Part shown: positions 1 to 32,400 of the stretch, piece by piece
Layout: each line of letters starts with the position of its first letter
Position numbering within the stretch: position 1 is the stretch's first letter
DNA from: Luscinia megarhynchos
Taxonomy: Eukaryota > Chordata > Aves > Passeriformes > Turdidae
NCBI GenBank assembly: GCA_034336665.1
Contig: JAPFBE010000003.1
Location: 16,656,360 to 16,720,359, forward strand
Direction of reading: 5' to 3'
Length of the DNA: 64,000 nt
Made by a program: the position numbers and the translations under genes
The notes under the pieces: model-generated
What the model saw: the letters and a program-made list of their open reading frames with translations, nothing else
Databases searched by the model: none
Told to the model about the DNA's origin: nothing

Positions 1-762
1 AGGCTTGTTCTTCTTGGGGCAGCTTGTGCCTTCAAGGCCTGAAAGTTGTCTGTGCCATATACTTCTTGATCTAATCAAAAAGTGCAAGACTTTAAAAAGA
101 AAACCAAGACTAAAACAACTTGAATAAAAGCAACTGCTAGTTAATTCTTGATTCCAAGTCCTAGGTACTAGTTAATATTAAGATTTATTCTTAATACAGC
201 AGTTGCAAACTTATATCCTATATTAGCCAAGACTTACTCATGGCCCCTTCCTCCCCCATATATTGGCTGTAAAGCAGGATGCCTTTTAAGTCCCCAGTTA
301 GTTCATATTACTTCACATTACAGGAAATTGATCAGCATCTTAGAAGTGTGGAATAAAGTAATTTGGGAATAAATTTACTTAAAAAACTCTAACAGACTTA
401 AATGTGCTTCACAGGTCAGGCTTCTTTTTCTAGTGCCTGTGCTTGTTCTGTGTGTTTAGACTGTGGTTGAAATAATTCTAAATAAAATGCTCATGAAAGG
501 GCTGGTGGTTAAATGGCTAATGCTTTTGCTGTTGAAATGGAGCAATGCAAGAAGGCAGCTGACAAAATGTAGCTGCTGTGTATGTAGCCACATTCCTAAG
601 TTTGGAAGGCCTTTAAGAAAGGGCAGGGAGAAAATCCCTTCCAGGAGGGGATGATGGCTGTGCCACCTTGGCGTTATCGAGGTTTTCTTCTATATGAAAT
701 GTAGAAGATTGCTTAAAAACAATTGTGTGTATCATTTGTAATGTACTGTTTTGTTTCTTCAG
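1..762 (+). other. RBBP7: last intron of RBBP7 (partial)
   Basis: AT-rich non-coding sequence ending in a pyrimidine-rich tract and AG at 761-762, just before the final RBBP7 coding exon. I saw no codons of the expected penultimate exon (a WD repeat ending in a Trp-Gln-Met context), so that exon should lie left of the window. The 63-codon ORF inside has no recognisable content. Confidence 0.6.
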
Positions 763-822
763 GCAGAAAACATTTACAGTGATGAAGAAGTAGAGATAAC
801 AGCAGCTGAACTGGAAGCTTAA
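763..822 (+). CDS. RBBP7: RBBP7 (RbAp46), terminal coding exon
   Basis: The exon follows a TTTCTTCAG acceptor and encodes AENIYSDEEVEITAAELEA then TAA. The AENIY-(N/S)-DEE start is the conserved C-terminal tail that follows the last WD40 blade of RBBP4/RBBP7. The ELE ending and the TXLNG neighbour point to RBBP7 rather than RBBP4. RBBP7 is a WD40 histone H4 chaperone found in NuRD, Sin3, PRC2 and HAT1 complexes; this exon supplies only the acidic tail, not the beta-propeller. The tail differs from the mammalian form: it ends in Ala without the usual Gly-Gln-Gly-Ser, as I recall it. The identity rests on this short motif and on gene order, because the rest of the gene is outside the window. 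Confidence 0.8.
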   Translation, partial: AENIYSDEEVEITAAELEA

Positions 823-1145
823 GGAATGTAACTTCTCTTCTTTAAGGAACTACTGGAAATGACATAGTCAAATTCTATTATTACTGTATACATAAAGCCC
901 TGGGAAAAAAAAATAACTCAAAACCAAATACCAAACCAAAACCCCCCAATCACTGGGCAGAAGCATTACAGCAAAACAAGAATATTCCTAATCAAATTAA
1001 GCAAAAAACTTGTATAATCAAGTTGTCATGTGATACCCCTGGATCTGTGGGCACTTTAAGCTGCTACATACTGTACAGCAATTAGCTTAAGAGAAAATAA
1101 GATGACTCTGTCTATATTTGTAAATCAACTTAGTGTGTTCCTGTA

Positions 1146-1151
1146 AATAAA
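1146..1151 (+). other. RBBP7: polyadenylation signal AATAAA, proximal
   Basis: Canonical hexamer about 325 bases after the RBBP7 stop codon, followed by T/C-rich sequence. Likely main signal; a second copy lies at 1265-1270. Confidence 0.5.
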
Positions 1152-1264
1152 ATGGTCATATCCTCACTCTTCACACATAGAAACTGTATAAACTCCCCCC
1201 TTTTTATTAATGGGTAAAAAGAGCTTTTCACTTTTACACACCAGTTTTGGATTGGTTTTGCATA

Positions 1265-1270
1265 AATAAA
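1265..1270 (+). other. RBBP7: polyadenylation signal AATAAA, distal
   Basis: Second canonical hexamer of the RBBP7 3'UTR. The A-run 12 bases later could confuse oligo-dT based 3' end mapping. Confidence 0.4.
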
Positions 1271-1290
1271 TTATATTGAAGAAAAAAAAA

Positions 1291-2189
1291 AAGCTTGGTT
1301 TGGTTAATGTGCACTGGTATAAGTCGAATGCCTTCTTGCATTCAGTAATAGAATAAATGTAATTGCTCCCTGGTGCTAAAGTTATGTATTTTTTAGTTTA
1401 TAGCAGTTCAGAGTTTGGGAAGATGAGAGTTGTCTTCATGCAGAAAAAACCTGGACTAGATAACTTGACTTCTTCATGAAGCAAATGGATATAGGAAGAG
1501 GAGAGCCAGTAGATCTTGAGCAGACTCAAGTAACTTCTTTGTGTTTGGGTGATTAGTGGTTGGATTTTATTTGCTTGTTTTGGTGGGGTTTATGTGTTAG
1601 TGTGTTGTGGGGTATTTTTTTGGGTGGTGATAAAAGCACTGGCCTTTATCATTTTATGAAGTGCCAAGGTCCCAGTGCCCTCTCAATGAATTGGTGTCAC
1701 CTGTGTATGGTTAGAGCCTTCTTGTTGCATTTTTTATTTAAGTGGGGCAATTGGGCAGTTGTCTAAAATACATTAGTGTCTGAACAAATAATAGACAAAT
1801 ACTGTTTGCTTCTAAACCTTGGACTGACTGAAAAGCTCAGGAATTTTACCTGTATAGAAGCAAAATTTCGTCATATTTTTCACAGATCTAGACAGCAGAT
1901 GGATTACTTTGGGAGCTGTCTGACAAGTCTAAGTGGAGTTTATAGCTCTTAGCTACCTAAGACCTTAATTAAATTAATTGCTGGCTGTACTGATTTTTCT
2001 TCTCAAGCTAGAAAAAAAAAAAGAGATGATGTGGTGGCTGATACTGAAAATGTGACACCTTGCTCTCCTCTCCATGGGAACTTTAACAAGTTAGTAGATT
2101 ACTGGGCTCGAGCTGTGTATGTGCAGCTGCCTGTGCTGGCTCTGGCTGGGATGAGTGCAGGCCCATCTGAGCAGTGATGTGGTGTGGGG
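1291..2189. other. intergenic, nothing recognised
   Basis: AT-rich sequence between the RBBP7 3' end and an LTR fragment. I see no gene, RNA or clear repeat here. Confidence 0.4.
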
Positions 2190-2480
2190 GCTGTGGTTTG
2201 GATTCACGGCTGCAACGGTGCTGATAAGGCACCCGTGCTTTGGCTCTTGCTGGGCAGTGCTTGCACACTGTTGGCTGGGGGGAAGGGGCATGAGCTGGGG
2301 AGGGGACACAGCTGGGACAGCTGACCCCAACTGGCCAAGGGGATATTCCTCACTTCAGGCCATGTGAGCAATAAAATGGGTGGAGGAAGGTGAAGAGGGC
2401 CTTTTGTGGTGGCCATTGATTGGATGGTGGCAGGGCACTGGCCTGTGTCAGGGAGGGGGCAAGTGGTTTCTTTCCCCCCT
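2190..2480 (+). mobile_element. avian ERV LTR fragment (ERVL-like family)
   Basis: The stretch around 2205-2370 has the arrangement of the common avian ERV LTR seen complete at 13813-14355 on the other strand. It reads GGGCAGTGCTTGCACA, then GGACAGCTGACC and CCAACTGGCCAAGGGGATATTCC in series. It is more GC-rich than its flanks. The terminal TG...CA ends are missing, so it is a decayed partial copy. ORFs inside it are shadows. The ERVL assignment is from memory of the family. Confidence 0.6.
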
Positions 2481-3342
2481 CACCCACTTCTGAAACTCCT
2501 CCAGCTGTACCAGAGATTTTTCTACCTGTGTTCTCAGCTGCCCTGCTGGGGAAGTGCAAGTGACAGCATATGATAAGCATTCAACACTGAATTCAGAGGT
2601 GGTTTCTGGTCAGGCTCTACATTTTTTTAACTATCATCCTGACAATCGTTCTGACACACACACAGCTCTTGAAAGGCAGGAAATGAAGATGTCAATGGCC
2701 CAGCTTTCTGGAGAAACAGAAATACTTCCCTGAGAGCATGGTGGTAGCTCCTCCTGGTGCAGATAGAGCTGTGCTCTGTGACATGACCCCTCTCTGCTGC
2801 AGGTTCTCTTCAGTGCTCGCTTCAAGGAGACCTCTTGGTTGCTTGGCACCAACATGTAGAGTACAGCTCATCCCTAGAAGTGGTGATTCCAGGTTTGTGT
2901 GTGAAATGTGGTCGGGGTTGTTCACTATAGTCTTTTTACTGCCTCACTAACTGAATGGGAGAGGGAAAGTGGAGTGTACTAACTGCACTGCTCTTCTCCT
3001 TGCTTTTCTTATGCTACTTTTTCTTAATTCCCTGCCTGCTGTTACCAGGGCACTCCCCTGCTTTGGAATCACTGGGTCACCATGCACGGACTTTTTCAAT
3101 AATGGCTCCTATTAGAGTGATGCAGGTAGGTGCAAAAGAGCTTGAGTATTCCTCTGGAAGGCTGAGATGCTGTTGGAGTTCAGCAGAGAGGTGACAAGTG
3201 GACAGGATGTGCTCAACACCTTGGCCACTTCTTGATTAACTGTGCTTTGGTCCTGCTGGTGTTCTGGGCGTACAAACCCTAAAATGCCATGCGCAGAAAA
3301 TGGAAATTAATGCATTCTCTAAATATGGGTTTGGTTTGCCAA

Positions 3343-3597
3343 GCCCCCTGCCATGGCAGGGACACCTTCCACTAGACCAGGTTGGGGCTCCAAGCCCCAT
3401 GCACCCTGTCCTTGGAAACTTCCACAGATGGGGCTTCAAGATAAAGCATCCACAGCTTCTCTGGGCAACCTGTTCCACTACCTCATGACCCACACAGCAA
3501 AGATTTTCTTCCTAATATCTAATATAAATCTAACTTTTGGGGTGTAAAGCCATTACCCATTACCACACCCTGAACTTGTGAAAAGTCCCTCTTTGAC
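3343..3597 (-). mobile_element. CR1 LINE 3' fragment
   Basis: Read on the plus strand it runs through typical reverse-complement CR1 phrases: a CCATGGCAGGGACACCTTCC start, then CTAGACCAGGTTG, then CTTCTCTGGGCAACCTGTTCC, ending near AAAAGTCCCTCT. It is a diverged, 5'-truncated copy with the sense strand on minus. CR1 is the dominant LINE of birds. Confidence 0.85.
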
Positions 3598-6500
3598 ACT
3601 GGTGTGAAAAGTTTGCCACTGTTCTTGATTTTCTTTACTGAATTGCTAAGAGCTGAAATCTGGATCTGTAGGATCTCTTACTGGTGGTAACCTGAATGTC
3701 CCACAAAGCCCTAATACCCTCTAGAGCACAGAGGAGCAGCCACCTGGAGCCTAGAGATGCAGTCAGTACCTGCTCTCTTACAGCTGAAAGGATGGGATAA
3801 TTAATAAGGGAACAAAATGAGAATGAATTTTCTTTAACTATACCTGCATTTCAAAGTGCAGCAGTAAACCCAACCCCTGCACTGCTTTTTCTTCCCCAAG
3901 TCTGCATTGTCTTTCTCCAAAACCTGTGTTCAGTCCAAAACAGCTTCCCCCAGTAGCAGCAACCTCATACTAATCTTTTTTAGGCAGGTCTAAGATGGCT
4001 CAGGCCTGCAGCCAGTATTTAATTAGGAGAGTCTACTTTTGTTACAGAGAATGCAGTGCTGGAACCGATATGGTTTTTAATTTGCAAGTAGGTTTCTTTA
4101 AAAATATTTTTTTAATGCCTGAGTAGTATGTTTTGGAACATTGGAAGATGATCACATTGAAGTCTATTTATCTGAATGCCATAAGATTTTGATTTTAAAA
4201 GCTGTTGCCTCCCACAGGAACTAGATAACTGCTTATGCACTCCTTTTTGGTGGCAGTAAATATAACGGAAGTTGAAGTTTAAAATAAAAAACAAGTAATA
4301 GAGCTGTCAATATGAACAATGGCCCCAGCAAGATATTTATTTATTGCACTAGACAAATTACTTTTTAGATGTACTTATAGAGTATACTCAGTTCAATGTG
4401 TTATTCCTGCAGGTTCCTATATGCTAGGGAAAGGAACCAGCATCAGGCTTTCCATTCATTGGCCTTTCTTTTCAAGGGAACTGTGTAGTTTTGAGACTTA
4501 CATTTTTTGGATTGGCTGTTCCCAGAAGACCAAGTATAATGAAAACTATAAAAGGTAATGTAAAGTGAAAAACTGCCAGTTTAGGATGACTTTCTCCTTC
4601 TAAACATCTATGTATTTGATGCAATTTTGCATATTTTTTTCTCAAAGCTTTTCAGCTTACACCAAAGAATCTAAATTCTTTCCTCTTTGTACTGAAATAC
4701 AGCATGAATGACAGTGAAACTATAAACTGTATTTTAAACCAGCTGTTTTGTTTCAACAGACATGTTTTCTGGAAGTTGAATGATAAAAATCTTAAGCCAG
4801 GCTCTTGTCAGACCACACCAGCACTTTTGGAGAGCAGCAGCACTGTGGCAGAGTGGTCTTTTATTGCCAGTAAAGCCAAGGGGCATCACAAATTTTTGCT
4901 CCCACTTTTCCCTAAGAATGGGGATGGTTATCATCAACTCCTCTGAAGATGAACTTGACAGAAGTATTTGTGAGGAGCTGCAAGACATTAAGTGTAACTG
5001 ATATTGAAATATTTTGGAAGACTGATACTGTACAACAACAAACATGAAAGGGCATGTAACATTGCTGTATTTTGCTTCATTGTGGAAAAAGCAAGTTTGG
5101 GGTTTTCCTTTACTGTGTACAAAAAACTGCATTTGATTTTATTTTAAATGCAAGACTCTTGAGAACATAAACTGTGTGATAAGAGGTAATTTTTGCTAGG
5201 TAGCCACACAGTTTATGCCATTATCCATACTGTACTTTATTGTCTTTCCATGTGTATGTGAGGCCACTTCAGCAGAGCAACAGCTGAACAAAGCTGTGTA
5301 AACTCTCTACAGGGAACAAATATTTAAGTCTAACACCCAGTTCAACCTGTTGCTTTATGGCTACTGGGATGTTTGGTGGGATAAATTCTCCATAGTTCCT
5401 TGAACATCAGTTTCTGTCCTGTGAATTTCAAACCCAAAGCTTCCCCCAGTTCAAGCAGAGTCAAACATGGATAACAATGTTTTGAGAATTCAACTATTCT
5501 TTCCCCTTTAAAAGGCAATGGATTGCTCTTTTAAAACATCAACAGTGCATAAAATCCATATTCTGGAGAAATGGGTTAGGAGAAGAGTCAGTAACCATCC
5601 AGCAGGAAGCATCAGATGCACAAAGCCAGCAAAAGCTTTGATGAGCAGGATTTAAAAAACAGGCACCACGACCAAGATCAAATGATTTTATATGAATAGA
5701 GGCATAAAAGATAGAAACCAACCAAACAACTGTAACAAATTACACAGATTAAATACCAGTATCATCATGAACTTGGCAGAACTGAGGTAGTTATTTTGAT
5801 CCCTTAACACCAGGACATAAATAGTGAACTACATTGTCACACGGCTGTATTCAGATTAGGTTAAAAAAATTGTGGCTTAAATTCATTTCCTCAGCTTGAA
5901 ACTGAGATGCAACTGGGTATTTAAATTTGTAAAGGCTCTAAGTGGTTACTTTCTTGAAGTAGAGTTTTAGGAGCAGTGTTCTGGCATAATCTAGAATTAC
6001 ACAAAGGCCTGTTTCAAGTGTCCCAGTCCATGAGACAAGCACAGCCCAGATCCCTGTTCAAACAAGAAATCCAAAACAATGTGCAACCCCAAAGCTAAAA
6101 GATAACAAACAGTTCTAAAGGGAATTAAAATAAAGTCTTCATGGGCACCACAGCATTCTTAAATTACTTTATGGGTGCCAGAGTCAGCAAGGTCTGTAAA
6201 AGCTAGCACAGTTAGATGAAGCTGAGTTAGGCTGTTAGCAGGAAATACAACCTTCCTTCAAGAAGGAATGTCTAAACAAGAAGAAAAAGGTGGAATTATC
6301 AAAATTTAAATGTAAAATTTAAAAAAAACCAAAAACATCAAACCAAACCAGAAAGGAACAAAAAATATCTGAGGAGTAACTTTCTAAAGGCCTAAAACAA
6401 AATATCTCAGACTACCGCCTTGAGGGCTCAGAATGCAGCTGGGAAAAGAGGTTCTTCCCTCAGACCTACTCTTCACTAGACAAACACAGCTCAAATATGT

Positions 6501-8500
6501 GTATACATGTTTGCATGTGCATTAGCAGGAGAGACTTAGCACTTGATTAAAAAAAGGAAAAAGCTAAAATCCCCAGCTATTAACTGCAACCAAATTTCCC
6601 TCTAGCAAAAGTTTGCAATTCAAGTTTTTGAAAGGAACTTAGCGAGACTGGGAAGATCCAAGGAAATAATAATAGATTTGTCCTCTGTATCAGCATGCAC
6701 TGGGAAAGAGGTGCTTACACAGGAGCAGAGGCAACACCTTTGAGGAGACAAGTCTGATACAAAGGAGTACTTTGAAATACAAGGAGAGCAGCCAAGACCA
6801 GGCAGTGTAGTGGGATTTCAAAATACTTGGCACAGCTCTAGAACAGGCTCAGGGCTAGGACCTCTGTTGCTCACTTTTTATACAATGGGTATCTTCAAAC
6901 AAGTTAACAATCTTTTTAAAATTAAAAAAATTAATACTATCTTCAAAGAGTCATAGAGCACATCTGAATATGTTGTTGTAGAGCAGTTCCAAATGATACC
7001 TAGAAAAAACAGACATAAAGGAAAACTGAACTCAAAACCAGCTCCAAAACAAAACTCAGTTTAGGGAAGTTGCCACATGTTAAGAGTATATACCAAAAAA
7101 GGCAAATAGAACACTTTTCAGTGTTAGGAAACTAGGAGGAAGTGTACATTAGGAACAAATGACCCCACAGAGTATGACAGAAGGTGGAGCACTTGATGAA
7201 CTTACTAGGAAACCTTATTTTTTAGCATAAACCCCCACATTTTTTACAGTGCACCCAACTGAACTGTGATGGATACATTTTTGCAGAGAGAAGGCATGAG
7301 CAGAATTCGAAGCAGGCAGGGGCAGGTTCAGCCAGAGCTCCTGCCCCTCATTGCCCAAGTGACCCTCACCTTAAGACACTCCAGTGAGGTGAGCAGAGGG
7401 CAGCACCTGCTCACCCCCTGCCCTGGGCTGCTCCCACCAGGAACGTGCAAGGCACTGCCACGACTCCTGAGCAGCCCCCTCCCAGGGCAGCTCACTCCAA
7501 CAATACACCTGAAATCAAATTTCACATCTTTTAATTTTCACTCTTGACTTTTCAAAGAAATACAGTTTCAGCAGATGCAGTTAAAGACATGAGTATGATG
7601 TTAAATAAAAACTCAGAGTCCAATATATTAAGCATACTTATTTACTTAATCTATACAGAATTGAGTAGATAAAATTTCAGATTCACATTAGTGAAAAATC
7701 TCTACAAAATGTTTTTGAAAAGCAAAACAAAGACTGCCTGTTCATTTATCACTTTTCCTCATGAAAGCAGACATGGGTTGTAAAAATAAAGCAGTGTGTT
7801 TAGCACAAACTAGATTTCTGCATCACTTTTTTCACAGTTATTTCCATCTACAGTCCAAAGAGGTAGATTTTCTGCAACACCTGAGAATTGAACTGTAACA
7901 TAACCAGGTGTAATGAAAGGAAACACAAAACAATACAGATACAGCCCTAACTCACGTGTGTATGTATACACGTATCTGGGTCTTGAATCACATACAATTT
8001 AGCTTTTTGCCGCTTAATCATGGTGAAACTGTCGATCAGGCCCCAGTTTTGACAACCAGACACACTCCTCTCAGGCTACATCAGTTTACATCCCAAGTTA
8101 AATGGTTTGTAGTAGTGGGAGAAAGGCAGTAATACAGGTTACTTAAAAACCTAACTGGAGCCCCTTTGGCTGCAGCCTGGCAGTGCAATAGCCTGCAGAA
8201 TGGCAGATCAGTGACAGTGCTGAGCTTGTCCCTAGCATCGGTTTGCATTTCTTTTTTAAAAACAACACTTTCCAATCAATGCATGAAACTTGGCTGAATG
8301 GTTTCAGGAAGCAAAGTACAGCTTGCCTTGGCCAGATAAGTTGCTATGATAAGGGTATGTTTAGGGTAGAAAATAGAGAAAATATCCCCGTTCTAAAAGC
8401 CTTTACTTGGGGCATTCTGCTTCATTTACATATTTAGCCAGTGACAAAGATACTTGTATTGCTGTTCTATACATCTGTTGTTTCTCAAAAAGCCCTTTAA
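3598..8500. other. intergenic sequence and possible distal TXLNG 3'UTR
   Basis: No conserved coding sequence recognised. A 132-codon minus ORF at 4734-5132 and short plus ORFs over the same bases show no family features. Several TTTATT (minus-strand AATAAA) sites occur (for example near 4860, 5138 and 5235), so the TXLNG transcript could end anywhere in this stretch. A GC-richer patch at 7280-7500 holds a 93-codon ORF of no recognisable family. Confidence 0.35.
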
Positions 8501-8506
8501 TTTATT
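8501..8506 (-). other. TXLNG: candidate TXLNG polyadenylation signal
   Basis: TTTATT on plus is AATAAA on minus, about 2.07 kb after the TXLNG stop codon. It is the nearest canonical hexamer I found downstream of the stop, but others occur further on. RNA data would settle the end. Confidence 0.3.
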
Positions 8507-10568
8507 CTTGCAGCAGGGTCCAAACACTCACTCTTGCCTCCATGTAAAACAAGCTCTACAGAAAGAATTTTTCAGAATACAAATGTCCAAATAATAAATT
8601 GTCTAAATAGAGAATTGCATGTCCTACCTTGCCAAGGGTATGATACACCAGATACAAAGTCTTTCGCTCTTCCTCAGAAAAATTACATCATACTTAGTGT
8701 CAGCTGATAACCAGTTCTCACAACACCTGTTTTTTCAAGCTTGATTCTATAAAGCAAGCAATTTGAACAGCCAGTCTGAAATATTTCTTTCCAGCTATTT
8801 TTATGCTATATGACATTTCAAAGCTCTGAATCTAACCTGACTGACTGCTCACTGATACCTTCTTTTAATTTCTGCATTGTGCTTGGACCACAAACACCAA
8901 ACCCACACAATCTAAGAGAAAGATGGCCAGCTTCCCATTTGCTCCATGTCAGAAATATAAGTTTTGCAGTTCCTTTTAGTGGTATGAGCTAAAACACATG
9001 TATTAGGCCTTATATAACCTTGCTCTCCAAGACAGATAAGTTATTTCAACGTGCATGACTACAGGAAAAGGACTGGGACCTCAGTGCAGCCTGAACATTC
9101 AAGTAATTTAGCCACTGAACTGCCAAGGGCAATGGGGGTGGGAAGCTCCTTGAGATGTGCTTGATTCAGAAATCCCCTCCCAAGTAAGTGCAAAAAACTT
9201 TAAGTACCAGAAAAGGCTACACATGTTCATATTTCTTAAAATGTCAGCAACCAAAACTAGAAAGTAAATACAAGAGAACTAAAGTTAGGGGTAGCTTGTA
9301 GTTAGATCACATTGCCTTGACAAAAAATAAATGTTGGTCCTAGTTCCTTTCTAGACAAGAAGTCATAATGTGGATATCAAATTTTCTAGGAAAATACAAT
9401 ATGCTTTAAGGTTAACAAGGAGTCTTTGCTTGTGGTATGTTAGTGTAAGAATGTGAAGTACCATCTTTACCAGATAACCTGACTGGGAAGGCACTCTGCC
9501 AACTGGTGCAGCTTTGAGGTTGAACGTGCAGGAAATTCCATGTTGTACTTCAGGAGATGTATCTGAATCTTCATGTTCAATTATAACCAGTACAGCCTTA
9601 ACTAACACTTAAACACGTTGCATATCTGGCTATTAGAGGAAGTCTATATGCCAGACTTCTGTCTTCCATACCTCCAACAGTGAGTGTCTTATTTACCAGC
9701 TCTTCAGATAATTCAGAGGTTTGCTCAGACATGAATGGATTTCTCTAATCAGGATAACCATGTGGTGGACACACTGCAGCTAAGAGGGAAGGATGTGACC
9801 AATACCTGTGCAATAGACTCCATAGCTGCAAAATCCCATTCGGCAGCATCACTGTGCATCTTCCCACACATTTATATTTAACATGTTCACAGGTAGGGCA
9901 AATAGTCCAAACTCACCTTTACAACACAACCCTGAGACACCTACAAAAAGCTGTACACCCTGTTTCACCAGCTGCAAATCAATGTATTTCAAAGCAGTTT
10001 TTTCATACCACAAAGTACATAAAACCCTTTAAACTTATCTTTTACTATATTCTGAACCTTTACTTTTTCATTCATATATATGAAAACATATATAAGGGGA
10101 AAGCTGACTTTTTTACTGGCCATTAGACATCCTTATGTAAATAAATTTACTGGAAAAACTGATCATCTTTCGTATACTGAGTGGCAAATCAATGAACAAA
10201 ACCAGAGTGCTGTTCTTTAAAACAAAAGTGACCTGCTGTCACCGTTTTCCCCAAACGATATTAGATCTGTACAGTCTTCCATGACAGTGATTTGTGTTGT
10301 GGGGAGGAAACGCACATGCATCCTTTTATGGAAAAATATTTTCTTTTAAAAAATGAGGCAGATGTGCAACACAGTTGTGGAAAATTTATAGTTTAAGCTA
10401 TTTAAAGCTGCTATGCAGCTTCCTGTACCACATAAGTCCAGTAGTTCTAAGAAAATACAGATATGGTAGAAAAAGTAAGAAAATTTTCACCACAAAACCA
10501 AATAGTTACCACCAACAGAGAAAGTTATACACAAAATATATCTCTCAATACAGTGTTTACACTTCATT
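8507..10568 (-). other. TXLNG: TXLNG 3'UTR (probable)
   Basis: AT-rich non-coding sequence directly downstream of the TXLNG stop. No repeats or competing genes recognised. The extent depends on which poly(A) signal is used. Confidence 0.45.
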
Positions 10569-31673
<21,105 letters not shown>

Positions 31674-31713
31674 GATGTGACGGCAGCATCCAAACAAGTG
31701 CCGAGCGCGGGGC

Positions 31714-31723
31714 ACCGGAAGTG
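31714..31723 (+). promoter_or_regulatory. TXLNG: ETS/GABPA-like site
   Basis: ACCGGAAGTG, the core ETS motif, about 45 bases upstream of the TXLNG ATG within the CpG island. A typical position for a TATA-less start site. Confidence 0.5.
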
Positions 31724-31821
31724 CTCCCCGGGGGCCCGCCTCCCTCCCGGTCGCAGCCAATCGTCGAGCAGCTCTACGGCTCACGTGGGAGGCCCGCGCC
31801 CTCCCTGCCGCGGGGCGTGTC

Positions 31822-31834
31822 GGGAGTTGTAGTC
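31822..31834 (-). promoter_or_regulatory. TXLNG: ZNF143/STAF-like site
   Basis: GGGAGTTGTAGTC on plus, i.e. GACTACAACTCCC on minus, matching the ACTACAA(T/C)TCCC core recognised by ZNF143 at housekeeping promoters. Lies about 150 bases upstream of the TXLNG ATG. Confidence 0.5.
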
Positions 31835-32040
31835 TTGCCGTCGAGGAGAGGGGCACGGCGTGCCGCGGGCGGACCGCGTCAGTGGCGGCCGGTGCCCTCC
31901 CTGCCCCGCTGCATCCCGCCTCCCTCCTCTCCGATCCTGCCTTGCTCATGGCTTTGAAGTCGCGGCCAACTCAGCGGCGTATCCCTGACGGGGTAGGGGT
32001 CGGGACGGCCAGGGTCAGCAGAATCAGAGTGCGTCAGGCT

Positions 32041-32145
32041 GGAGGGGGACGCGGTGGGGCACCTGGTCCAACGTGCTCCAGCAGGGCCATCCCAGAGCGC
32101 GCGGTTCTGGAATATCTGCCCTCAGGGAGGCTCACTGGTGATACT
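32041..32145 (-). mobile_element. CR1 LINE fragment inside the CpG island
   Basis: TGGGGCACCTGGTCCAACGT, then GCTCCAGCAGGGCCATCCCA, then GAATATCTGCCCTCAGGGAG follow the antisense order of CR1 internal sequence. Diverged and CpG-rich; the sense strand is minus. Confidence 0.6.
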
Positions 32146-32400
32146 CGGCTGCTGCTTCTGCAGGAGAACTGGGGCGAGCGTGCGGGGAGAGCGGGTTGCG
32201 CGAGGGAGCCGCGCCGGGAGCGCTGCGAGGCGCTGAGGCGGGGCCATGGGCCGCCCCGCGGGGCTGCTCGGCGCCGCCATGGGCGGTCCGAGTGCGGGCG
32301 AGCGTTCCGCCGGCGCGGAGAGTGGCGCTGCCCGGGCACACCCGCGCTCCGGGAGCCGCCGGCCGTGCGCACGTGGGTGTCGGGCACTGCGCGCGGGTAA

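Larger units (their letters stand above)
823..1290 (+). other. RBBP7: RBBP7 3'UTR
   Basis: Sequence directly after the TAA stop, AT-rich, with two canonical AATAAA hexamers (1146-1151 and 1265-1270). The second is followed within 15 bases by an A-run at 1282-1292. The exact cleavage point cannot be read from the sequence. Confidence 0.55.

Noticed and set aside
4704..5132. 132-codon minus and 80/73-codon plus ORFs
   Set aside because: No recognisable family, no splice signals noted, and several poly(A)-like hexamers around; more likely 3'UTR or intergenic.
7266..7547. 93-codon plus ORF in a GC-richer patch
   Set aside because: No family resemblance, opposed by an equally open minus frame.
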